Shown here piece by piece: positions 27,837 to 34,862 of a stretch of DNA of 36,832 nucleotides. Where the stretch lies: contig CALZOG010000011.1 in assembly GCA_945827635.1 (NCBI GenBank), forward strand, positions 1 to 36,832. The letters are read 5' to 3'. How positions within the stretch are numbered: position 1 is the stretch's first letter; every line of letters begins with the position of its first letter. A program made the translations under genes and the position numbers. This DNA comes from an uncultured Bacteroidales bacterium (lineage in GTDB: Bacteria; Bacteroidota; Bacteroidia; Bacteroidales; Paludibacteraceae). Below the pieces are notes generated by a model, which searched no databases, had not been told where the DNA came from, and worked only from the letters and a program-made list of their open reading frames with translations.

Positions 27837-29639
27837 TTACAGTATCACGAACTCTACACGTCTGTTCTGTGCACGACCTTCCTCGGTGTCGTTCGTAGCC
27901 ACAGGTTCCGTACGTCCCTTGCCTTCCGCCTCGAGACGCTCGGGAGCGATGCCGCGTCGGATCAGCTCATGACGCACGCTGTTCGCACGCTGCTCCGACA
28001 GGCTCTGGTTGAAACGATCCGAACCTACGTTATCCGTATGACCGGTGATACGTATGCGAATCTCCGGATGCTCGATGAGCAAGTTGTACAAGTTCTGCAA
28101 CTCAGGCTCTGACTCCGGCAGTATGGTTGCTTTGTTCGTCGCAAAGGACAGGTTACGCATAACGATCGGACGTTTCTTCTCTATCGGCTCCAGACGGTAG
28201 GTCTTCTCGCCGCCTATATCCTCTATCGTCTCGGCATACGTCACGTGGTCTGCCGCCTTGATGCGGATACGCAGCGGCATGTTAAGCGGCAGGCGCTGGC
28301 TTGCGTAACCCGTGATCGAGTCCGTCTGAACGGAGGCGACAGTCTTCTTGTCGTTGGTATTGATGAACTGCACATCGGCAGCTAACATTGCATCGGTCTT
28401 TGCATCACGCACATAGAGCCGGAAGTCCGGACGCGGCGTGAGGCTCATCGACAGCGTGTCACCCCACTCGCCGTGGTCGTAGGTGCGCGTCGTGGTTATA
28501 TAATCCGGATGCGACAGCTTTAGGTCGTACGGCCCGGATGCGATCTTCGCTATCATCACACCCTTGGCGTTCGTCACGCGGCGTGTGGTACGCGGTTTCT
28601 TGCCTTGCAGCGGAGTGATCTCCACAGCCGCGGCACCGATACCCTGGTTCGTAGCGCTGTCCGTGACGAATAGTACCATCGCCGGCTTGGCGGGTTTGGG
28701 CTTCTGGGGTTTGTTCATCTGCAGCAGGGCTGTGAACTTCACGCCTACGAGCAGACTGTTCAGTCCGCCTCGTGCCCAGTCGGAGCAGTGCAGCGAACGC
28801 ATCGTCAGGTTCTGCTCATCGACCATTGCCATCGCTCCTTCGGGCGACTGCCCCATACTTACTATACCATAATCCGCGAACACGGCCGCACGCATGTGCA
28901 GCGGGTGCTTGCGCGCGTTATTGCGCTCGTTCCACTCCTTACCCAGCAGGCCGTTGATGTTCACGCCTATCTCTGCCGAGACGGCAACATCCAATCCGTA
29001 GCCAGTCTTGCCCTTGGCAGTGTACGGCAGGTCGTTCTCCACACCGTGCGCCAGCATGTTCGTCCACTCGGGGTCGTAAGCGTTATAGTCGGTGATGGAG
29101 GTGGAGTAACTGCCTTTCTGGCTGTAGTTACCCAGCACAGTGTAACCTACCTTCGCACCGGCCATCAGGTACCATGTGTCCCAGCGTCCGCCAAGCATCA
29201 GGGGCACCATTACCTGTCCCACTACATGGTTCTCCTTCAGCGGGTCGGCTATCGTGTAGTGCTTGGTCTGGTTGTAACCATCGCCCATCATCGCCACGTC
29301 GTACGGCATCGGGAACGTCACCTTGTCCAGCGAGGTGAACATCCTCAGCTCCGCGCCGGCGTCCAGGATGAAGTTGTCGTAGCGGTACTCGTAACCTACA
29401 CCGAGCAGGCCACCGCCGCCGCCCACGAACTTACTGTTGTCGTAGTTGTTCATTAGGCCGCTATAGCCGCCACCGCCCCAGAACGCAACATGGTGGAGGT
29501 TACGCGTCGCGCCTTTCCACTCCTTGGCGGAACTCTTGCTGCTCTTGCTGTTCTTGCTATTCTTCTTCGCCGGCGCCGCCATCATCACTTGGCTCGCCGC
29601 TGTCAGAAGTATCAATATAATATAGATTGCTCGTTTCAT
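27837..29639 (-). CDS. Outer-membrane barrel with OmpA peptidoglycan-binding domain, B1
   Basis: A 600-residue protein, starting at the ATG at 29639 (MKRAIYIILILLTAASQVMM) rather than at 29654. A Ser/Lys-rich linker (KKNSKNSKSSKSSAK) leads to a barrel domain of about 280 residues with the Gly-rich turn KFVGGGGGLLGVGYEY. Two carboxypeptidase-regulatory-like domains follow (FVTDSATNQGIGAAAVEI; LYVRDAKTDAMLAADVQF). A complete OmpA C-terminal domain ends the protein, with GHTDNVGSDRFNQSLSEQRA and GRAQNRRVEFVIL. The protein should span the outer membrane and hold the cell wall. The barrel/regulatory-like/OmpA combination recalls cell-wall-tethered T9SS accessory proteins such as PorE, but the order differs and no TPR or WD40 part is seen. 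It lies between adhesins A1 and A2 and its barrel is related to B2. Confidence 0.87.
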   Translation of the reverse strand: MKRAIYIILILLTAASQVMMAAPAKKNSKNSKSSKSSAKEWKGATRNLHHVAFWGGGGYSGLMNNYDNSKFVGGGGGLLGVGYEYRYDNFILDAGAELRMFTSLDKVTFPMPYDVAMMGDGYNQTKHYTIADPLKENHVVGQVMVPLMLGGRWDTWYLMAGAKVGYTVLGNYSQKGSYSTSITDYNAYDPEWTNMLAHGVENDLPYTAKGKTGYGLDVAVSAEIGVNINGLLGKEWNERNNARKHPLHMRAAVFADYGIVSMGQSPEGAMAMVDEQNLTMRSLHCSDWARGGLNSLLVGVKFTALLQMNKPQKPKPAKPAMVLFVTDSATNQGIGAAAVEITPLQGKKPRTTRRVTNAKGVMIAKIASGPYDLKLSHPDYITTTRTYDHGEWGDTLSMSLTPRPDFRLYVRDAKTDAMLAADVQFINTNDKKTVASVQTDSITGYASQRLPLNMPLRIRIKAADHVTYAETIEDIGGEKTYRLEPIEKKRPIVMRNLSFATNKATILPESEPELQNLYNLLIEHPEIRIRITGHTDNVGSDRFNQSLSEQRANSVRHELIRRGIAPERLEAEGKGRTEPVATNDTEEGRAQNRRVEFVIL

Positions 29640-29704
29640 TCGTAAACCTGACATTTGTAGTATCCTGTTCGTGGATTTGTTTTTTATTGCTTTTGAGTGT
29701 TTTG

Positions 29705-29744
29705 CTCGGAGAGTGATGATAATTGATGGTAAAAATTATCCGAG
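29705..29744. repeat. Stem-loop between adhesin A1 and barrel B1
   Basis: GATAATT (29718-29724) and AATTATC (29734-29740) form a 7-bp stem with a 9-nt loop, flanked by CTCG (29705-29708) and CGAG (29741-29744). It lies in the 214-nt gap of the operon and could be a processing or attenuation site. The same gap holds a perfect 10-bp tandem duplication, GGTTTATTTT (29811-29830). No promoter matching the consensus was found in the gap. Confidence 0.45.
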
Positions 29745-29853
29745 AGTTTACTTTCGAGAAATTTTAGTAGCCATTAGCATCAGAAGCGTCAGCTTCAAAA
29801 CGCTCAAAAGGGTTTATTTTGGTTTATTTTCTAAATTTCCACACCATTACTAT

Positions 29854-32800
29854 TTAGTCTATAACTCCAACGTGGCACACATGCGTTTGCCCGTTCATCA
29901 CCACCTGCACCACATACACGCCTGCCGGCGCATTGATTGTCAGGTTGTTCTCTCCCTCGCTGAGCGCCGCAGTGAGCACCACCTCGCCAAACGCGTTGAC
30001 GATTGTCGCGTTAGCCGCAGCACTGACCTTGATCGTCAGCGTACCGCCCGAGCGCACGGGTGACGGATAGACGTACAGCACATCTTTCGTCTCGCTGGCA
30101 GCGGGCAGGAACGGACATGTAGCTACATGCTCACCGTTGCTCACACGAGTCATTTCCAGGTGGTAGTGCGCCTCGGGATCCAAGCCGCCCTGCAGATACA
30201 GGTAGGCGAGGTTCGCGCCAACGATAGGCTCGCCTTCCTTATACCACTGGAAGTCTGTGAACACATGCTTGGCGGAGTCGGTCTCCAGTGTCGCAGCGTT
30301 CTTGAGCGACAGCACATCGTCCCAGCGCTGATAAACCCAGCCCGGCATACATACACTCACCGCCGCTTCCTCCACTACCGAACAGCCGAAGTCGTTGAAG
30401 AACTCCAGCACGAACTGCCCGCCGTTCAGACCGGTGATCGAGTCCGCCGTCTGCGGAGCGCCACCGTTCACGGTGTAGTATTCGTAACCCGTACCGCTGA
30501 TGAAGATTGCACCGGAGTTAGGCTCGTCGCTCATCTCGCGGATGGTCACATCCGGCAGGATGGAATCCAGCACGGTGACGTTGCACCAACGCGTGGAATC
30601 ACAGCCGTATATATTCTTGTGGAAACGGTAGAACTTACCGGACGTGCTGTATTTGTACGTCTGACCGTCAATCACAAGCGGCTCTTCCGCGCAAATAGTC
30701 GTATCAGGCGTTTGAATTGAAGATACCGGTCTGGTAGTTAGGTTCAGATTCCATATACTGTCACAACCTGCTACAGATTTCCACTTAACTCTGTATTGCC
30801 CGTCTTCGGCAGCATAATAGATACTATCTGACTGCTTGTCGCCGAATACGATCCACTCTCCCTGACATATAGTAGCTTCCATTGTCTGCTCCGTATCGCC
30901 GATAGCCGGCACATGGATCGTGTACGTAATCTCATCCACACAACGGCCTTCCGCTATCGACGATTGCAGGGTCACAGGGATATCGCCGCCTTCGTTGGGG
31001 AATATGATCACGGGATTGACATCCGGACTGAATAACCCGTTACCGAAGTCCCACTGGTACTCATCGCATGGCTCGTCGTAGTTATGCTGCTCGTCGCCAT
31101 CGAACTTGGTTACCACATGGCTGTGGTTGATGAACCGCACACGGTTCTCGCACTTCGCCGGCTCCCACACATACTCAAAGTCTGCCAACGGATAACGGGG
31201 CTTGCTGGCTGTATAGAGATCAAAACCGCAGTTCTTGTTCTCCACGAACGTCAAGTGACAGCGATAGGTTTTCGTGTCGGATGGCTCTACGGATAACGAT
31301 TTGGTGACAGCCACCGTATCTCCATCTTCGTTATACCACGTATAGTCAAACCCATCCGGCGCATTGACCTGCATTACCGGGTCATCACCGCAACTGCTAC
31401 TGGTGATAGTCGCACTCGCACAATCCAGGGTGAAGTATGCATATCCGAAGTGACCGCTCCAGTTACAGTCATACGTCGTGAAACGGATTGTGATCGTCTG
31501 ACCGGCGAGTCCCATCTCCATCAGGTTCATACCCACCGTCGTCCAGTCTTTCCAGGTCACATCACCTGCGGTGTGCCATCCTTCGCGCGTCGCATCTGCA
31601 CGGAAATCCGCAGCACCACAGGTGGGATCAACCAGTTGCCCATACTCATCCAAAATCTCCATTGTAAAACGCGGCTGGTCTTTCTCTCCGTGGCTCGGAT
31701 CCTCCAACACAACGGCGTACTTCAACAGCACCAGGGCATTGGCGAAACTGTCCGCCATGAATTCAAAGGACATCGACTCCGCTTCGCCGCCCACATTCCA
31801 GTTACCCAAACGGACGGACGCGAACTCTCCCTCAGGGATAGTACGCAACTGATTACGGGTGCGGATGTCGTACTTGTCCGGCTCCGTATTCAATGTGTGA
31901 CGTGAGTACTTGCTTTCTTCACCGTAATCCATGATCGTATCATACAGCATGTACGGATTGTCGAAGTTACCTATGGTACCATGGATATTGCCCTTGTTGA
32001 AGTGGATATAATCGATGCAATGCCTGTCCGGGTAATATACCACATACGAATTCAGATACACATAAGCACTGGTATCCACATCGTTGCATACACCGCGGAC
32101 GCGGAAGTCATATGCGCCCTCGCTCAGTCCTTCCAGTATCAACTCCTTCTGCTTCAGACCGCTGTTAACATACCATCTGTCCGTTCCGCGCTTGCGGCGC
32201 TCGAACACGTAAAGTTCGCTCGTCCCCTGCCATGTCAGACGTACGGTGTCGTTGTATGCATCCGCTTGCAGGTTCGACGGCTTGGCGCAGTTCGTAGTGG
32301 TGATCTGGATATTGTCAATACATGCGCCTACCGGCACCGCCAGAGTCGTATCCGTATTGGCGTTCTGCCATACAAAGAAGATGCGGTACTTGCCGGTTGC
32401 TGTGGCATTGAACGAGAATGATGTGTTCTTCCAGCTGATCGAGCCGTACAAGTTCTTTACCAGACACGCCGGACTGATAGATGCCGGCAGTCCGCTCGCA
32501 CCGGCTTTGGCGACCATATCTTTGCTGAGCGAGGAGGTAAAACTGATACCGGCACTCAACGTAGCATCCTTCGCGCCCATACAACTATAGTCGAAACTGC
32601 AATCGTAGTGACCGGCTTCTATCGTAAAATCACGATATGCATACTGCACGTTCGGTTTCGAACCGAAGTTGGCCTCATAACCGTTTGTGGATATATACAT
32701 CGCACGCCGGCCGCCATTACTCCGCACCTCACCTACGATCCACTGGTCTGTGCACAGCGATGCTTGCGTTCCCGGATTGAGAACCCAGTTCTGAAGTTCT

Positions 32801-32955
32801 TCATCTTCATCCTCCTCAAAGCCGAACGAATACGGCACAGTGATAGGAACCGGCGTCTGCGCAATCACAGACATTGTAACGAACAGTATACACACGCTTA
32901 TTACGGTACGCAAGCCGCGGCTGGAACGCCATATACAGTTAAGACATTTGTTCAT
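29854..32955 (-). CDS. T9SS-secreted adhesin-like protein A1
   Basis: A 1033-residue secreted protein. I prefer the ATG at 32955 (MNKCLNCIWRSSRGLRTVIS, then a hydrophobic core ending in MSVIAQ); ATGs at 32964-32970 would add up to five residues. Domain order mirrors A2: jelly-roll domain (about 40-220), fibronectin III (about 222-300), the shared central region (FASVRLGNW, LLKYAVVLED, CGAADFRA, WKDWTTVGMNL, GYAYFTLDC), the Ig-like DGFDYTWYNEDG, a PKD domain (WDFGNG), two GCDS repeats and a T9SS sorting domain (VYPSPVRSGGTLTIKVS, then APAGVYVVQVVMNG). It is the first gene of the surface operon. A structured leader precedes it. Surface adhesion or matrix binding is the probable role; the ligand is unknown. 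Confidence 0.83.
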   Translation of the reverse strand: MNKCLNCIWRSSRGLRTVISVCILFVTMSVIAQTPVPITVPYSFGFEEDEDEELQNWVLNPGTQASLCTDQWIVGEVRSNGGRRAMYISTNGYEANFGSKPNVQYAYRDFTIEAGHYDCSFDYSCMGAKDATLSAGISFTSSLSKDMVAKAGASGLPASISPACLVKNLYGSISWKNTSFSFNATATGKYRIFFVWQNANTDTTLAVPVGACIDNIQITTTNCAKPSNLQADAYNDTVRLTWQGTSELYVFERRKRGTDRWYVNSGLKQKELILEGLSEGAYDFRVRGVCNDVDTSAYVYLNSYVVYYPDRHCIDYIHFNKGNIHGTIGNFDNPYMLYDTIMDYGEESKYSRHTLNTEPDKYDIRTRNQLRTIPEGEFASVRLGNWNVGGEAESMSFEFMADSFANALVLLKYAVVLEDPSHGEKDQPRFTMEILDEYGQLVDPTCGAADFRADATREGWHTAGDVTWKDWTTVGMNLMEMGLAGQTITIRFTTYDCNWSGHFGYAYFTLDCASATITSSSCGDDPVMQVNAPDGFDYTWYNEDGDTVAVTKSLSVEPSDTKTYRCHLTFVENKNCGFDLYTASKPRYPLADFEYVWEPAKCENRVRFINHSHVVTKFDGDEQHNYDEPCDEYQWDFGNGLFSPDVNPVIIFPNEGGDIPVTLQSSIAEGRCVDEITYTIHVPAIGDTEQTMEATICQGEWIVFGDKQSDSIYYAAEDGQYRVKWKSVAGCDSIWNLNLTTRPVSSIQTPDTTICAEEPLVIDGQTYKYSTSGKFYRFHKNIYGCDSTRWCNVTVLDSILPDVTIREMSDEPNSGAIFISGTGYEYYTVNGGAPQTADSITGLNGGQFVLEFFNDFGCSVVEEAAVSVCMPGWVYQRWDDVLSLKNAATLETDSAKHVFTDFQWYKEGEPIVGANLAYLYLQGGLDPEAHYHLEMTRVSNGEHVATCPFLPAASETKDVLYVYPSPVRSGGTLTIKVSAAANATIVNAFGEVVLTAALSEGENNLTINAPAGVYVVQVVMNGQTHVCHVGVID

Positions 32956-32983
32956 AACCGACATCATCATATTTTGTTTGGTG

Positions 32984-33101
32984 TTTCGGGCTTACCTGCA
33001 CCCGAAAGGGTTGTTGTTAACCGGGCACATACGCCCGGAACGATTAGACTAATACTCTTCAGGTTTAGCATATCTTTCCACGCCGGAAGAGCCTCTCCGG
33101 C
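32984..33101 (-). promoter_or_regulatory. Structured 5' leader of the surface operon
   Basis: Three stem-loops lie between the predicted transcription start (near 33117) and the A1 start. They are GCCGGA/TCCGGC (33082-33087 with 33096-33101, extendable by GAG/CTC), CCGGGC/GCCCGG (33021-33026 with 33033-33038), and TTTCGGG/CCCGAAA (32984-32990 with 33001-33007). The last ends 28 nt from the ATG at 32955. No known riboswitch class was recognised. An attenuator or RNA-stability element is possible. Confidence 0.45.
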
Positions 33102-33123
33102 ATAAAAAGACAAAATACAGCTA

Positions 33124-33154
33124 CAAAATTACATAAAATTAAGCAAAATTACAA
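33124..33154 (-). promoter_or_regulatory. Promoter of the surface operon
   Basis: On the minus strand TTG (33154-33152), 20 nt and TAATTTTG (33131-33124) fit the Bacteroidota consensus. A second TAATTTTG (33151-33144) has no matching -33 element. Confidence 0.6.
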
Positions 33155-33207
33155 CTTTTAGACACAAAAACACACGGATTTCTTACACTTTGAAACACAA
33201 ACATTGC

Positions 33208-33253
33208 ACACGCCGGTCTTTCGAAACCTTTCGAACACTTGCGTACACGCCGG
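33208..33253. repeat. Operator-like direct repeats upstream of the surface operon promoter
   Basis: CTTTCGAA occurs at 33218-33225 and again at 33228-33235, exactly 10 bp (one helical turn) apart. The pair is flanked by two copies of ACACGCCGG (33208-33216 and 33245-33253). The block lies about 55-100 bp upstream of the -33 element of the surface operon and between it and the divergent tig promoter, so it is a plausible regulator binding site. Confidence 0.4.
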
Positions 33254-33346
33254 CGCATACGCCTGATAGATTTACGGAATAATGCAAGTAGTTGTTATCA
33301 AAAATCACAACCCCATTGAGCATTTAGCACAATTCTGGGTGAAAAA

Positions 33347-33378
33347 TTTGCATTTATCAAAAACTTTTACTATCTTTG
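33347..33378 (+). promoter_or_regulatory. Promoter of tig-aroB
   Basis: TTTG (33347-33350), a 20-nt spacer and TATCTTTG (33371-33378) fit the Bacteroidota consensus fully. The leader to the tig ATG is about 88 nt and contains GACACGCCCT (33402-33411), also found in the terminators at 14364 and 14851. Confidence 0.8.
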
Positions 33379-33472
33379 TAGGCTTTTTGTGCGTCATAGG
33401 TGACACGCCCTATCGCGAAAGCAACACGCCAACAGGTATTAACTGCGACAAATATAAAACAATACAATAGTT

Positions 33473-34816
33473 ATGCAAATCAATCATTCAGAATTCAAAG
33501 ACCTCACATCGGTTATCACGCTGACGCTTGCGCCGGCTGACTACGAGGAGGCAGTAACCAAGCAGATCCGCCAGATCCGCCAGAAGGCTGACATCCCGGG
33601 TTTCCGCAAAGGTATGGTACCCGCCGGACTGATCAAGAAGATGTACGGCAAGAGCGTTCTCGCCGACGTGCTGAACAACAAGATTGCCGAAGAACTCAAC
33701 AAGTACATCGAGGAGCAGAAGTTCCACATCCTCGGCGATCCGCTGCCTAACGATGAGCTCACTCCAAACATGGATCTGGACAACGACACTGAGTTCACTT
33801 TTGCTTTCGACATCGCTGTTCCTGAGGAGTTTGACGCCAAGCTGACCGGCAAGAACAAACTCACATCGTACACCATCACGGTGGACGACAAGATGGTGGA
33901 TAACCAGGTTAACTCGTACGCCGAGCGCTTCGGTGAGTATGTAGATGCCGACGAGGTACAGGACGGTGACGTTCTGCGCGGCACACTGACCGAGCAGAAG
34001 GAAGGCGGCATTGTGAAGGAGAACGCTATCCTCAACCCGCAGTACATGGCTGACAAGAAGCAAGCCAAGCTCTTCAAGGGCGCTAAAGCGGGCGACGTGA
34101 TCACCTTCAACCCCATGAAGGCTTTCCAGAACGAGACCGAAGTGGCATCACTGCTCGACCTGAAGAAGGACGAGGTCAAGGACCTGAACAGCGACTTCAC
34201 ACTCGCTATCACCTCCATCACGCGCCACAAAGCTGCTGCCATCGATGCTGAGCTGTTTGCCAAAGTTTATGCTGCCGATGCACCGAAGGATGAGGCGGAG
34301 TTCCGCGCTCGTGTGAAAGCTGAGATTGAGGGGAACATGGCAGAGGATGCCAAGTACAAGTTCGGACTCGACGCCAAGGCTGCTATCCTGAAGAAGGCGG
34401 GCGAGTTCGCACTGCCCGAGGCTTTCCTCAAGCGCTGGGTGGCTGCTACCAACAAGGAAATGAAACCCGAGGATCTGGACCGCGACTTCCCCGAGATGAT
34501 CAAGCAACTGCGCTGGCAACTCGCCAAGGACCAACTGATGAAGGAGTACGGCATCAAGGTGGAGAAAGAGGATGTCAACGCCTACGCACGCGAGGTGGCA
34601 CGCATGCAGTTCATGCAGTACGGCATGATGCATGTAGAGGAGCAGTACCTCAACTCGTTTGCCGAGAATATTCTGAAGGACGAGAACCAATTCCGCGGCA
34701 TCGTAGAGCGCGTGGCAGAGAACAAGATCTACGACCATCTGCGCACCGTTGCCAAGATTGAGGAGAAAGCTATCTCCTATGAGGATTTCGGAAAAATGAT
34801 GCGCGAGGACGCGTGA
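33473..34816 (+). CDS. tig: Trigger factor (ribosome-associated chaperone)
   Basis: A 447-residue chaperone that binds nascent chains at the ribosome exit. The N-terminal ribosome-binding domain carries the signature IPGFRKGMVP with Gly43-Phe44-Arg45-Lys46. The middle region (about 150-250) aligns by position with the peptidyl-prolyl isomerase domain but is divergent, as is usual in Bacteroidota. The C-terminal part is a long charged helical domain (PEAFLKRWVAATNKEMKPED, MQFMQYGMMHVEEQYL). The start at 33473 (MQINHSEFKDLTSVITLTL) is standard. It has a good promoter, and the stop is followed within 2 nt by a heptamer repeat that fills the space to aroB. Confidence 0.93.
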   Translation: MQINHSEFKDLTSVITLTLAPADYEEAVTKQIRQIRQKADIPGFRKGMVPAGLIKKMYGKSVLADVLNNKIAEELNKYIEEQKFHILGDPLPNDELTPNMDLDNDTEFTFAFDIAVPEEFDAKLTGKNKLTSYTITVDDKMVDNQVNSYAERFGEYVDADEVQDGDVLRGTLTEQKEGGIVKENAILNPQYMADKKQAKLFKGAKAGDVITFNPMKAFQNETEVASLLDLKKDEVKDLNSDFTLAITSITRHKAAAIDAELFAKVYAADAPKDEAEFRARVKAEIEGNMAEDAKYKFGLDAKAAILKKAGEFALPEAFLKRWVAATNKEMKPEDLDRDFPEMIKQLRWQLAKDQLMKEYGIKVEKEDVNAYAREVARMQFMQYGMMHVEEQYLNSFAENILKDENQFRGIVERVAENKIYDHLRTVAKIEEKAISYEDFGKMMREDA

Positions 34817-34818
34817 TG

Positions 34819-34860
34819 AGTCGAAAGCTGAAAGTCGAAAGTCGAAAGACAAAAGCTAAA
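34819..34860 (+). repeat. Heptamer repeat (AGTCGAA family) between tig and aroB
   Basis: Six exact-length units (AGTCGAA, AGCTGAA, AGTCGAA, AGTCGAA, AGACAAA, AGCTAAA) occupy practically the whole 46-nt gap between the tig stop and the aroB start. Confidence 0.9.
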
Positions 34861-34862
34861 TT

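Noticed and set aside
24768..32955. SprB/SprF gliding pair
   Set aside because: The logic is similar, but the barrels do not show the PorP/SprF signature and the cargo domains look like T9SS sorting domains of the common type; the comparison is kept only as an analogy.
33282..33470. A 62-codon plus-strand frame before tig
   Set aside because: It spans the tig promoter and leader; no protein features.
34819..34860. CRISPR-like array
   Set aside because: The repeat is a continuous 7-bp tandem with no spacers, and no cas genes are present.
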